Below, one piece after another: positions 8,830-22,400 of a DNA stretch of 64,000 nt. The position numbers and the translations under genes are program-made. Source of the stretch: Schistocephalus solidus. Lineage: Eukaryota; Platyhelminthes; Cestoda; Diphyllobothriidea; Diphyllobothriidae. The notes under the pieces were generated by a model. That model saw only the letters and a program-made list of their open reading frames with translations, did not search any database and was not told the DNA's origin. Numbering within the stretch: position 1 is the first letter of the stretch; each line of letters begins with the position of its first letter. The stretch lies in NCBI GenBank assembly GCA_017591395.1, contig WEDG01000235.1, positions 248,001-312,000 of the forward strand, given 5' to 3'.

Positions 8830-11470
8830 GAGTGGTTTCTTTTCAAATTAAAATCACCTGTAGGATGATGCTGGAAATCGAAAGAAACTTATTTCATACT
8901 CTGCAAAATAACACAAAAACAAGATCATTTACACAAGTTTATTCCAGGTAATTTAGTAACAGAGGCGTGTAGTGGGGCCTCAGCAGGCGGTCATAACACT
9001 ACAATAAATGAGCAAACAGAGAGTGAAGGCAACAGGTACCGAATTATGGCCCTTCTGAGGCAATACGCCCAATAAAGTTTATGGTGAAGATTAAAATGAC
9101 TGCGCTGACAAAGCCCTTGGGGTATTAATTTGTACTTCTAGAAGAAATATGATATTTCGTGACGCCTGTTTGACGTATCTTGCGCCAATCAACCTTACTA
9201 GGTAAATGTCCCGGTGAAGTCGCCTGATAAAGGTGAAAACAGCTTTCTTCTTAAAAGATGGATAAGAATAGTCATCAGTAACAGAAATCTCCTTCTGAAA
9301 GTACACAAACGGACGCCAAAAATCAGTATTTCCTCATTTTTGAAGGGTCTGATTGCGATAGGGTTCATAAAGGGGAATGTAGTATGAATGCTGGAGCCAG
9401 ATAGTTTGGATAAACAAGCCCCTTTATTCAAAAACCTATATAAGCTAATATTAAAAGGGATGTCAAAAACCTCAATGAGAAAGGACTGCTATGGGGGCGT
9501 CTGCAAAAACACAATTAGCGTTTGGCTTCGAGGACTGGCAAAGCTACAGTAAGTTTGGCATTGACAGAAACTGACTAATATGCATTGACTGTTTTGATAA
9601 ACAACAATATCCAGTCATAAGTAAGTTCAACAGTTTTAAACAGAGGATCTAGCATATGAATAAATTTACTTTGTCCTAAAGATAGGAAACATTGTAACTA
9701 CTGGAAGAACCACAGATGGCTCGCACTGCTTCCTCGTATCGTGGTTGTTCCGACTTTCGGAGACGGTCACCCAGAGGATCTCTGCAAACGACCAGTACAA
9801 AACGTTACGGCCAGAGAGGGGGAAAATTGGGTCAACAGATGCCACGGACTTGGATAATGCACCCGCGAGTTGGCCAGACCAGCGACCAACGAGCATAAAT
9901 GGATATCAAACAGACACGCTCAAATATTCAAACAGCGCAGGTGAGGCGGTATGGCTGGCTGACGGAGGAACTGCATATGTACGCTTCGCATAGATTACAT
10001 GGTAGTTTGGAGACGGTAGGTGGCCCTCTGATGGCACAGTTGATTACAAGAGCACCGAAGTAGTTTGCATTGAGGAGTCAATCACACCAGTACCAGTCGT
10101 TACCATGGTTGGCAATGCCACATGTATACCCAAAAATGGCTGACCATGAGCGACTACTAGGTAGCGATTAGCCAATTAATGAACCACATGTTCTCAGTCC
10201 ATGCAAATCTAACCGGCTCCAGTTGCGATTGTTTAACCGGTGGCATGACTAAATCCCCAAAACAGCCGCTACTTTGATCCCTACTTCTTCTATCGATCAA
10301 GCTAATCCCTTTCAATGTGATTATAGGGTTCTGTGTGAGCAGTGAACTAGGGCAGTTTGGAGTCAGACCATCGTAAAAAAACGTATCGGCATCACATGTT
10401 CGGGACGTATTAAAGGAAACGGTTCCCGAAATTAGTTACCTACTCAGACTTTTCAGTTATTTTATCACGTACGGGAGGAGGCCCACGACAGGGCAAGCGG
10501 CACTTACAAAATTTGCCCTCGCACACCATTGACACTGCGGATCAAGACAACGCCTATATGAGTGATCGCGGCTACGAGTAAGTATCAAACGAGAAAAAAT
10601 GTGTGCAACAGAGACGGCGATGACCGTTCAACATATTTTCTGTCGCCAGGCAGCCGGAAGCTAACCCCAGCCTGAACCTGGAGACCAGTGTGAGCGAGCT
10701 GGTCAGTTTTATAACGAGTTCCGCCCAATAAGCGCCACTCCTAACGTCTTGATAATGTTTCCGTTCACGCCCCATGGCTGCAGATATCCGTACCTATAGT
10801 AGCTAGTCTACCTCTTGGAATTTTAACCGAAACTGCTAATCGTAACGCGTACGCTCAAGTTAAATTCAGTTAGATAAACATGTGGGTTGTTGAATGAGTT
10901 TCTTTTCCGTCGACTGCAAAAATTACACCCTGCAAAATGATAACTTAAGTAGGATGATTTTTCACATAAATTTTCGATGGCCACATAAATTCCCATACCT
11001 ATTACAGATCACAGAAATATATTATTTTCTGTATTCAGTTGGTAGCAAATTATACTGGAAGAAAGAGTATCCTACGGTTTCGAGAAAAGTTTTCCAGTTC
11101 CAGAATAATCTCCAACCCGGTCCGTAGGTGCACTTACGTAAAGGGTTTCTTAAATGCATGTTACATATTTTTCGTTCGAGAGACAACCATATACTTCTCT
11201 GTTGTTGAGGGGGCAGCATATAAGACTCATAACGCCACCCCCCATCGATCGCCTGTTCTGCCGCGTCGGCTTGTTTCGGATGCCGCGTTCCACAACGGTT
11301 TGTTTCACCCCGGCCGTCGTCGACCCTGCTGACTCCCCGTGGTGCCGCATCGGCCGGCTTTAGCGGGAGTGGCAGCAGCGACGACGCAAGTGGGACTCAG
11401 CGCACAGCAAGTATTGACAGGCCAGAAACGCTGTAAACAGTGGCACATAATGGGAGCTGTGAGCACGACT
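8830..11470. other. Gene-free stretch
   Basis: No supported exon, RNA gene or recognised repeat; short frames on both strands look like chance. Confidence 0.4.
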
Positions 11471-11479
11471 CTTCAGTCG

Positions 11480-11513
11480 CTGAAGATGGGTAGACGAAAC
11501 AGCTACTCGAAAC
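11480..11513 (+). other. Solitary PLE-type hammerhead-like motif
   Basis: CTGAAGA (fits CUGANGA), a six-pair stem II GGGTAG/CTACTC, then GAAAC, followed by GCCAGGCC as at 42.99 kb. No PLE coding sequence is visible nearby. A partner strand for stem I and a cleavage triplet were not found. Confidence 0.4.
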
Positions 11514-11879
11514 GCCAGGCCAACAATATAACTCTACCGGTGAACGCTCCTTCTTCTTCTTACTTACCGCCTGGGAAGCGCATTTTCTCTACTATGAATA
11601 TGACTAGTTGAACCGAAATCCATCGGCATCAGCGCCTATTCGACCACGTGCGCCTCCATGAAACCTGCGATAGAACACCACCATCGCTCTTCTCCTCACA
11701 AGCACCTACGTCACACACGACCACGCCCAACGTCACACAACGCATGTTCGCAAACGAAACGTCTCACTTAAGTGGGAAGTGTAATCACCAGCTCCGTCTC
11801 CGTGTGAATCCTTTGACGTATGCGTGATCAGGGCCTGGGACGATCACGGTAAGCTAAACACTGTGGCCTAGACGGTTGC

Positions 11880-12250
11880 CAACTGACGATGGAACTCAGA
11901 CTTCACAGTTAGTCGTGTGTGTTTGTGTCGAATAGTCGACTGGCGGACAGAGAGTCAGACTACAACGGTTGCTGCTTAATACGGTCTCTATGGAAATCCC
12001 AGTCAGCGTGGCTACATGTCGAGGGACGGTTCTGGCCGCGCCAGCCACCTGCGCCCTCTCCCACCCGCGGTCTTCTTGACTTGGTCATGACATGGGGCGA
12101 GAGTGAGAGAGCGCGGTGGATGCAGAACAAGTCCCATTTCATTTTAATCTAATTCACACACAAGTAATCACCCTGAGTCACCATTTTGTGAAAGACACAG
12201 TGGACCTCGGCGAAACTGATAGTCGAACTATCAGAACCTTAATGAGCTTT
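11880..12250 (+). repeat. Dispersed repeat R1, copy c (diverged)
   Basis: Includes GGCCGCGCCAGCCACCTGCG, CGGTCTTCTTGACT, GAGAGAGCGCGG and CAGTGGACCTCGGCGAAA, in the order seen in the reverse complement of 43.69-43.87 kb. It is more diverged than copies b and d. No gene is seen from 11515 to 11880 or from 12250 to 12818. Confidence 0.5.
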
Positions 12251-12818
12251 CTAGGCACATTAAAGCCAGCCGACAGAAACATAGGATGTTCTGGGGGAGA
12301 TAATGGCGGAGCCAAAATCTGCCCAGGGCCGTTCCATAAAGTGACGCAAACCACCTATCAAGTGAAATCGACTATACAGGATCACAAAAACAACGTGGTT
12401 ATAAAAACTTAGGTCAAAAATCCAGTAATATATATAACGACAGTATGATTGTGCAAGGGACTGCCAAATTTACAGGCCATCGAGTACAATTCCTTCCCTC
12501 CTATAAGTGACCCTACAATAACAAAATATCAAGAGAAATCGATAAAAAAGATCTGGGTGGATTTTAAGGGTACGCTAAGCATCAATATCATGAGGGAGGG
12601 AGGGGCGGGGAGTGCGCGGTCAGAAAGACTGATCGAAGGTACGGGGAGACAGAGTACCCAAGATAGCGGAGACAAAGGATGGGTAAAGGAAGACTGGAAT
12701 CTCGAAGATAACGACAATTTTGGGAAATATATTTGAAGTGACAGAAGATGAGGACATGAGATGGCCACTCCTGCCACTTAGTCTGAGCCGGGATGTGATA
12801 CAACAGCAGAAAATGGAA

Positions 12819-12824
12819 TTTATT
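12819..12824 (-). promoter_or_regulatory. AATAAA overlapping the transporter stop codon
   Basis: On the minus strand the reading CAT TAA TAA ATT places an AATAAA hexamer at 12824-12819, overlapping the TAA stop (12825-12823). If used, the 3' UTR would be only ~10-30 nt. It may equally be chance in an A/T-rich stop region. Confidence 0.3.
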
Positions 12825-13486
12825 AATGCGTTGACGAGGAGGAGGAGCAGAGATTGACCTCCTTTAGTGGAATGCCCGCAGGCTCCGGTCCCATGGACTG
12901 CTGCCTAATAGGCGTCTCAAAATCACCCAAGTTCGGGGAGCAGTGATCGATAGCTTCAACGGAGACCTTCTTCTTCGGACTGGTTGTCACCTTGGCTGCG
13001 GGTTGCTTCACCGGCACAAAACGAAAATAATCGGTGAATTTCTTCCACCAGGAGAAGTGCCGGATCAAGCGGAGAACAAGATCAACAGCGAGAGAGAAGA
13101 AGAGGAAAACGCTGAGGATGAGGGAGGTCCGGCCAAGAGTCTGTGAGGCGTTCTTATAGAACATGCGCTCAGTTATGTAGCCGGATACAGCAGGCAGGAA
13201 CATTTGGCCCAGTAGGCCAGCCAGATGAAGGCGTTTGCCCAACCGGTTGCACACGCTTAGACCAGAGCTCGCAGTTATGCCGAGACCAAGGCCAATACCA
13301 AAGCTGCCAATCCACGTGGCCCGATCTTTGGAGTAACTCCAGAGCTCAAGCAGCAAGTTTGCTGGTTTATGCTGGTATACGTAGTAGGCTTTGGTGAAGT
13401 GCTTTAGCATGCCCGCGCTGATGACACAAATGAGTGCGCCGGCACTTCTAGTGACAAGAATGGCGATTTTTGTTGTTCTTTGTCGT
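12823..13486 (-). CDS. Transporter exon 7 (residues 965-1185): TM9-TM12 and tail
   Basis: Acceptor TTGTGTTTTAG|A, phase 2. Encodes TM9, TM10 (GSFGIGLGLGITASSGL), TM11 and TM12, then a ~75-residue basic to Ser-rich cytosolic tail ending in a run of Ser, Thr and His before TAA. Confidence 0.85.
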
Positions 13487-16400
13487 CTAAAACACAAGAA
13501 AAATTGCCATACGTATGGTCAGGTAGGATAACTGTGAGGGGCAGGGGCCTACCGAATAAAATGCATACCAATAACAGAGAAGGCTTTTTGTTCTGCTAAA
13601 GCCTTGAATCGCATTGCTGTACGCACGAGAGTGCGGGCGATAGAGTTAAGAACTAAAACGTAGCCCATCGGTGAAACAAAGACACGACGAACTATCGGTT
13701 ACTAATCTCCACTCAAAATAGCTCTCAGGAAATCTAATTTTGTCCAGCAAACTGGACCATGGTCTAAGACTATATATTCGGGGGACTATAAGTAGCTGGT
13801 GAGCAGCAAACCCAAACGAATGCAATGCATACAGAGTTTTAATAGCCCCTTTTATGGGGTCGAAGGAAGAGGGGGCGGTTGGAGATGCGCGTGGTGGCTG
13901 ACTCGAAATGCTTCTCGTCTCTGCCTGGCCCACGCGTGCCGGCCACTCACTCAGTACCGATAAGAATTCGTAAGCCATGATTTCACTTAGGTTAGAGGTG
14001 CCAAAGAGTCGCATTAGTTGAGCCTTGAAATTTGATACTCAGCGTTGAGGACGAGTTATCCTGGTATGGTAGCGTTAGTTGAGTAATATGAATTTATTCC
14101 AGCGGTTTTCATTGCCCTTATATTTGCATATTTCTAGGCTACATGTGAATATACTCAAAAAGCTCAAGCATGAAAACTCCACGTAACACGCCATGACCGT
14201 TTCCTGTGGCAAGCATGTAATCCACTGTGCCAGCGCCGGCATGACGGGCGAAATATCGCATAAAAACGGGAGCAATATTCTTTAGCGTGGTCTGGTGTAC
14301 TTTGTACTTATTACGGCTGAGATCATGCCTGATCTAGTTGGCCTCGATGATGTCACGGATTGTACCTCTCCACGCGTGACGATCTGCGGCAGCACACCTG
14401 GATGGCTCAATCCATTCCCTTCGCCAACGATAAAGGCCGAATACCAAAGGTTCAAGAACCACTTTCATGTCTTGACAAACAGTGTCGAGCCAGGTTTTGA
14501 GGTGACTTCCTCTTCGATGCCTCCAATTGGGCTCATGAGGTGGGCGACGAAGAACGTGCCCAAACCACCTCAGTCATCGTTCTTGGATGACTTGGGATAT
14601 CCGTGCAATGTTTTCGCAGATAGTGCGAACTGTCTCATTTGAGGCGAAGTCGCTGTACTTCACTCGAAGGGTGGTCCTCAAGCAGTGGTTATCAAGTACC
14701 TCCAGTTTTCGATCATCTTCCACGCACATAAACCCAGAATTCACAGCCATAGGGAAGGACTGACCGGACTGATGCGCAGTACATGCGAACCTTCGTGGCA
14801 ATGGGCATGTCGCGTTGCGTCCATAGACACTTTCTATGGCTTGAGAAAACTAGACAAGCAGCATCGATTCGGAAGACATTGTCGTCTTTACTCTGTCTAT
14901 TCGGCCCCGAGGTAATTGAAACTGTCTACCTCTTCAAGTTGACAGCCATCAATCTAGAGAGGTGCCTTCGCCTAGGCAAGGATGTAGCTTGAAAGCATTT
15001 TAGTTTTCCCGGCATTAACGGATAAACGGACGATTTAGCGACCTCATTCACCCAGGACACAACAGACTGCAGATCACAAAAGCTTGAAGCTAGTAAGGAA
15101 ATATCATCAGCGTAGTCGAGAGCAGTCAGCTGGCGTTCGGGTGCAAGCTCAACACCATCCTCTTCATGTAGGGCGTTCCCAAGAATGCAGTCAATAGCGT
15201 AGTTGAACAAAATTTTTTCTGTGGCCTGTCGGATGAAGTACGGACCAGGTCCTGTGTGGCACACACAGACAAAGCCTTTAACTCTGTTACCCACTGCGCC
15301 CAATCTCATCACAAGTTTCGCAACAAGATCGCACAGACAACTGGGGCATGTGAGGGTCAACACTGGAAAATTAATATACACGGAACTCTAACGCATTCCT
15401 CACTATAATAAACTAAGTGCATTTGAAATCTACAACGATACTTTATTGGTTTGGTAGGATGCCAACCAAAGGGTCAACCAGTTTCATTTTTGACTAAGAG
15501 TCAGGATGCGATGGGTCCTTCTCAACACGCCCTACATGGCATTCCCACTTGTGAGATCCGAGTCGCCCCCTGTACATGCGGTGGGGACCAAGACCATGCG
15601 TGGCTGGCGTAGACGGGTTGTCGAGTTTTGTCAGCCAGCACACATCTCTGAGCAAGGTGGGTGGAGGCAGAGTGTGCTGGAGTCTGCGCAAGCCTTCCTC
15701 GCTAATAAAGTACTTCACATGCATACCGTCACTTCCGCGCCCACTCCAGGCGCGGAGGTGGTCACTTGGTGTGGTCGTGTGCAGAGGAGAAGAGAGGGCA
15801 ATGTAGAGTGCGCCCCTTAGTTTTTAAGTAGCCGCTAAGAGCCAACAACAAAACGCACATATTGCTCTCAACGGTGGCAGTGAGTTGCACTAGCTTCCTT
15901 TTCGAATAACCGACGGATGCATGCTTTTCGCATGCAATTGTGTAACAAACCTTTTCTTTAAGTTTTCCTTATTTACCGATACTTCTCATTAGAGCATTTA
16001 TAACCAACAGGGAGTTAAAAGGCATTCGACCAATCTCTCCCTTAATACAACTGAACTGAACTAAACGAATGGAAATCCGGAGAATCCGACCTCTATGTTA
16101 TCCCAGGGCATAACGAAAAAAACGTCTCTTAAAAGGAACCGCAACAGTTATTATACGGTGGCAAAGGCACTTTCGTCCTCCGTACAGATATCCTCTCGGC
16201 GACCTATACTCCTGTTCCTATGCACACATGCATCGGACTTCAAGGAGAGGGCGACACTAACGCAACAAGATAATCCTCAGCACCCACTAGACACATAAGA
16301 TGATGCCCTGAGGCAAACAGACACTGCCAGTCTGCCCAGAACTGCGGCGTCTGCGACTCAAACGAGAGGCAAAGAAGACGAACGATCAGTGTACAAAGTA

Positions 16401-19400
16401 TGAACGCTGAGTCAATAAATACTGTCGAAACTAACACTCAAATCGAGTGGCCATCTAACACAATTTAACTCCCCGGGCGGATCCACATAGGGAATGTTCA
16501 GCAAAGATAGACCAACGGCAGTGACGGTTTTCTGTCCACAAGGTTAAAAAATCTTGACACAAGGATACTGAGTCACTTCTCGAATGATTTTTTTAAAATG
16601 TTAGCCAAGCACTTTTTAAACCCTCTAATAATCACAACTGGAAGTAGACAAGTCTTGAAAGATAAATATAAAACGAAATTTAGTCCAGGGGTTGGTACCT
16701 AGAGTGTGGCGTATTTGCTCTCCTGAAATTGTTGAAGCAGAACTGCAGCAGCTGCAGAAAAGATTTCGTAAAAAAGGATACCCAGAGGTTCATCCTGCGG
16801 AATATTGGGGAGTGCACCACAAAGCCGCAGAAAAGAAAGACGTGCTCATAAGACTGCATTTCTTAGGCGACGCAACGAGCGAACTAGTATGACGACGTCT
16901 GACGATGGCGATCATGAGCGCTTTCCTCGCAGCGAACCTACGCGTGTTATTCATGAACTCTCCCCTCGTACGCTTGGGAGGTAAAGACCTACTCCCGTTG
17001 AAGGCCACATCGATGCGTATTTACTCTTTCACTTGCTCCTGTGGAGCGGGATATAAAGGGCCGCACAATGAGACACCTGGAAAAGAGGGTACGTGAACAC
17101 ATACCCATACGGATAGGTAAAGGTGGAACTAGATTGATTCCGAGTTCTATTCTCGCACATCTGGTTGATGCCAATAACCAAGTCGATCCAAAACAAGGCC
17201 TTTCATGTTGTCTACCGAACACTAACTAACTTCACCAAGGACCTACACCAACGGGTGCTAACGACAGCTGAGGCGGTGGTTATACGGCTAGCGAATCCAG
17301 TGTTGTGCTGTCCGAAGACGGTAATGCTGTCGCTCTATTTTCAGCGGCTAACGCCGACTGTAGGCGACTGATGACAGCTGTCCAGTGCGTGTACTTGACA
17401 GTGATGTTCACTGCCCGTACTCGACCTGCGAGCATCACCCAAAACCTACTCTAATTCTCCCTCTTTCCAATCCCAATGACCTTCAAATGCCGACCTCGTC
17501 ATGTGGGCGGCGTGAGAACGAGGATCATTAACCTCAAAACATAAAAAACCCTATCCATCCTCATATTTTCATTCTCTATGTAGCTGTACAGACCCGATGA
17601 TGAATGACTGAAAACCAGTGTTTGTCAAATCGACTTTTCAAAAGACAAGTTAATCAGTAGCGGGTCTTTTCTGGCTTAATTGGTCACGCGGTCATGGAAA
17701 CCCGGTAGCGTATTTTTTTAGTAATTCCAATGAAAATCAGCATAGAATACAAAGTAAGACATTTGTATCTTGGCGAAAGCACACTTGCGAACCTCTGGTT
17801 GACTTTTTAAAAAAGACCTGCACCTGCGTCGAATGTAATTGGGGAAGGAGGTGGGTAAACCGGTGGGGTACACGTCAGGCGGGTAATTCAAGTCACGTCA
17901 TTTACTGCGTCAAATCTGATACTCAACCAATTAGAGTGCAACAGCACATGGGAACATAGTGGTGAGTGAGGTCACTCCAACCCGGTTCATGCTATTGGGG
18001 GTTCGAATCCCACCGAAGCCGCCGATTTTTTTAACAAAGTGCTTCAAACAAACTAATCAAATCGACTAAAGCCCTATATTACTTAATTTCCCAACTATAA
18101 ACCATAATATTAGCTTTAAAACATGCGCGATGCACTAAAAGTGCGGCCTGGAACGCTTCCAGCTGAAAGGATAAGCGGGCGATTTCCAGGACTGATGATC
18201 AGATCGCAATAACTCATTGTATACGCGGAATTAACGGAATTTCTCTTTGTTGAAATATGTTGGGGGTGGGGAGGACAGTGAAACACAAGAACTCACTGAT
18301 TCAGTACGAGTTCATAGAGAAGCACGTAACTTACCGGGGATGTGCGGTGCCCTGAGACTTGTGCAGAGATGTCAAATCAATTGCGCCCTGAAGCAAGGTA
18401 ACGCCCATATCAGATGAGGGACCCAGACAAAGGCAGCTCAAGCGGCCTAGAACGTTACCACACCAAAAAACAGCCGTCACCCAGAGAGCGTCGCACTGCA
18501 GATAGGATAACAGGAGCGTTAAAAGACCGAAAGCCACAAAAATAAACAAATGTAAGAAACAGGAAGTGGTGTCTCAGTGGGAATACATGCAAGACAGTGT
18601 GCCCACGATGGGGAACCACCATTCTCTCGGAGAGAACACAGGAGCGATCAGCACATGCGTTTTGACATTGAATAACAGACTTTCACAGCATTTATCTCAT
18701 CACGATATATATTTCACGGCATTTTCTTGCTAATAATTATGACAGTCGGTATTTGATCGAAGCAGGATCCACCTTACTTTGTCTCCTCTCCGCATATTCC
18801 AGTGGTCTGACCCAACCACTTACACTGACGATGAGATTGAAAACAACGATATACATGACGCGATTGACAAGCGTAAAAAAACCTGAATAAAGAGAGTTCA
18901 GATATTCGTGTCAATTTTCAGACCGAGCCTGAAAATGTCTGTTCCGAAGGATTTACTTCAAGTTCACATACTATTTTCCTCGGAAAATAAACAAGGCAGC
19001 AGATGACAGCATTTCAAAGCAAATTGACCAGGGGCCCGCAAAAGTTGACAGCAAATTAGATGCGTTTCTAAACGGTTTTCTCGGGCAAAACGAATTTGCT
19101 TATAGAGGGGCTGGAATATCCTCAACTTTAAGTGCGTTAGAAAAAAGCGCATTCCATCGCATTGTGTGTCTTTTAACTTTACTAACGATTTATATCTTCA
19201 CCTGCGCCTTCATCCGTCTTCTTCCACTCTCATTCGACGGGATTTGTAAATACACTTAGACAGAAACGGTGACTGTTGGTACCTTGTCAGCCTGTAACTT
19301 CACATCCAGCGAGCTTTACTTGGAGTAATATTTCGCTCATACTACGTGTAACAGGTTTTGGCTCCTTTTTAAAGCTTCTTATTCAATCAAAATAATAAAT

Positions 19401-22400
19401 GGTACTAACGCGATCCATAACGTTGCAAATATCAGCTTGCCGCATTCAAGTAAAGTCCAGATAGAAAACGGGGCTCGCTTCCGCGATTATCAGTCAGGTT
19501 TCAAGACACGGTCACGACCGATCATCTACGGGGTGTGCGTCGCAAGTGCCTGCTGGAAACTCGTAGGCATAGCGGTTGCAAAGTTTCACCAAGTAAGAAA
19601 ACTAATTTCTACATTGGACGCTGATTTTCGTCAAGCCATAAAACCAAACGTATCGAAAGTGGACCTCAAAACGTTTTCCAATCATAAGCAGTGTGATCTT
19701 TCCCATCACTACCAGCAGTAAGAAGAAATGTTACAATTTCGCCCAAACCAGCACTGGCATAAGCACGAACTAACTCTAACTGCGACAGTCTATTCCAAAA
19801 GTTTTTTTCAGCTAAATTGAAAAAAGACAACCGTAACACTTCTGACGGCAGATTAGCGGATGCAAGTGGTCTAATCAAAAGTGCTGATAGCAAAGGTGAG
19901 TAACCACAGTTTTGATTGACGGGAATGTAAACATTTATAGAAGTGTACGGCGCCAGCCAGGAATGAAAACCGGCTCTATCAACGCGACCCCAACATTACC
20001 TTTTGATTTACGACCACCTTGTCAGTGCGCCTACTTGCGCCAAATGATTATGCAGGCCACTAAGGCCATAATGCCGCCATTAACGCCAGCGAAATCCGAA
20101 CTATGCGTCCGCATGGATGAGATTCTCACATGAAACTGCTGCTTTTGACGTCACCCGCGGCCGAGATGGGTGGTGACAGAGTAAGTAAGAGTACAAAGGA
20201 AATGAGGAAAATCCTTAAACCGATAAAACTTCAACAGAAGATAAAATTTTAGATAAAGGACCAAGAGTACGACAATTTCAACCAAGCAACTGGGTTGGAC
20301 AAGGCCTACTGACTTTTGATTCTTCTTACTGCGCCATTGTCTGGCAAAATAATTAATCCCACTAACCCGCAACTGATACAGACTAAGGCATCAGAAAGCC
20401 CGAATGACATCGGCACCACGGGGCCTAAGAAATAACAGGCATGACGACCAGTTGTATGGATAAGTGATCAGGACAAGCATCGCCGAGGAGCATAGTGTTA
20501 TAGGACAAAGGCAGATAAGTCACAATGTCAGTAAATGGGAGTGGACATTCAGATGTAATATTGCTGAGACTCCTATTACTCATGGTCATATCGCTCAATA
20601 TATAAAAGTAAGTCATGCAGGTAATCCACTGACAGCATAACTCCGGATGACTATTGAGGCCAATGAGGAAACAAGCCTCTGAAAGCTTCCAGGTAACGAG
20701 TTGGGAGTAGCAACTATCCTAACCTGAAAACCAATTTCGGCCAACATCCGCAGCAGTCAGGATGACATAATGTTAAAAGAAGGTTCCAGTTTCGCATCTA
20801 TATCAAGGCTTTTCAGGTGGATTGAGTTTGGAGGCAAAGCCTGAAAACGAAAGCTGTCTGTTATATGTTCTTCAGATACAAGGAATCATCCGTCAAGCAC
20901 GACTACAATCATCAGTATTTGGCACAGAAGTGTTAAGCAACGAGCAGATTGGATCGTGGTGAGAAAGTTTTGCAGAGTAGAACTCACGTTATCTGTCCAT
21001 AGTCCAATATGTCCATCTGCCCAATGATGAGACTAAGTCATAATACTGGAGATAGGTTTGTGCGTAATGACCAGTCTAGCACAAAGCTCTGGTCTACACG
21101 TGCCACAACACCTCTCCCACTACGAAGTTAGGCTTAACATACAAATTAACAGACACTGAAGAGGCACCGGTTACACACTCACCTGCATTTCATCCAAAAG
21201 TCGATGCAGCTGAGCTCAAAAACAATACAGTAAGCCACAAGAAAAAACTGGAAGCCAGGTAAGGTCGGAATGACAATTAACGCAGTTAGGTATCAGGTGG
21301 AAACACCACTGAAGCAAAGGTTTTTCAGACGAATTCTAGCCATTACTCGACGGTTGTGTTAGATCACTATCTATGTGGCTTTATGAGAAAGCCACGGCAG
21401 CTAAATTCTACATTTCTAACGTACTTACATCTGTTCGCATGCGCAATTCTCCTTGTACGGCTGAGGCCAGAGGCTAGTATTATGGGAGTTATTATATTCA
21501 GTAAGACTTGCTTATCTAACCTGTAATACGGAGTCGTGGAAATTTGACAGCGTGCCCTACAAAGACGCCGAGTCGATGCCTATGATGGCAGAAATTTGCG
21601 CGATATAGGCGCGAGTACTGACAAGATGCTAATGTTCGATGTTGAGGTTTCCAGCTTAATTTTAAGCTATGAGTTAGTACTGTGGATGTAATCTAAACAG
21701 CTTGCAAGTTGATCGATGCGAGATTATTCCCAACACCCCAAACAGATTGCGATTAAAGGTTATTGGCTAAAGCGGAGTTCTATATGGCGAACATGCAAAT
21801 GAGGCCGATTAAACTAACCTCCCCAACTCGAGGCACATCATCTAGTCTAATCTCTAGTACCGCCTGGATAATTGCAGCTTCGGAACTGCGAGTAAGTACA
21901 GGACTATAAGCTGACAATTATGGTGCCTGTCGAAGCCGAATACTGCCTCAATGAGCACCAAATACATGTAGCGCTGTCGCATCGAACTCAAACGAGGCAA
22001 AACTAACGTTTGGCACGCGTAAGACGGAAGCTGTAACACAGCCTTGCTGCAAATCCCATAATGTGAGCCCTCAGTAAAAGAAGCCCGGCGCAAGTGAGAT
22101 AAGAGACCAGCACGTAGCTAGCGAGAGTACACGGGAACTTTTTAGCACGTCAGCAATTATATCTACGGTCAGCTCAAGCAAGCATGACTTCAAGGGAACA
22201 TGCTAAGTGTGGCCAGAAAGTCAGATAAATGCTATACCAAGAAAATTTACGACAAAGTAAGTGAGGCGCAAGGGCCCCCTATCTCTACACATGAAGGTGA
22301 CACTCATCTATTCTGATGCACAGACTATCATCCGACCCGGTTGTGAGAACCGATGTTCAATAGTCAAAAGGTTCAGAGAATATGACTGGAAACTAGCGTA

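Larger units (their letters stand above)
13487..18334 (-). other. Transporter intron 6 (4.8 kb) with RTE and PLE insertions
   Basis: GTAAGT...TTTTAG. It holds an RTE fragment (14.33-15.38 kb), a PLE fragment (16.67-17.64 kb) and a SINE2 piece (17.9 kb). 13.5-14.3 kb and 15.4-16.65 kb show no recognised gene; 15.5-15.8 kb is GC-rich with long chance frames. Confidence 0.75.

Noticed and set aside
12449..12736. 95-codon plus-strand frame as a gene
   Set aside because: No recognisable domain or splice context; composition looks like purine-rich non-coding DNA.
15494..15820. Overlapping open frames on both strands
   Set aside because: High local GC lengthens chance frames on both strands; no known motif, and the region lies in a transporter intron.
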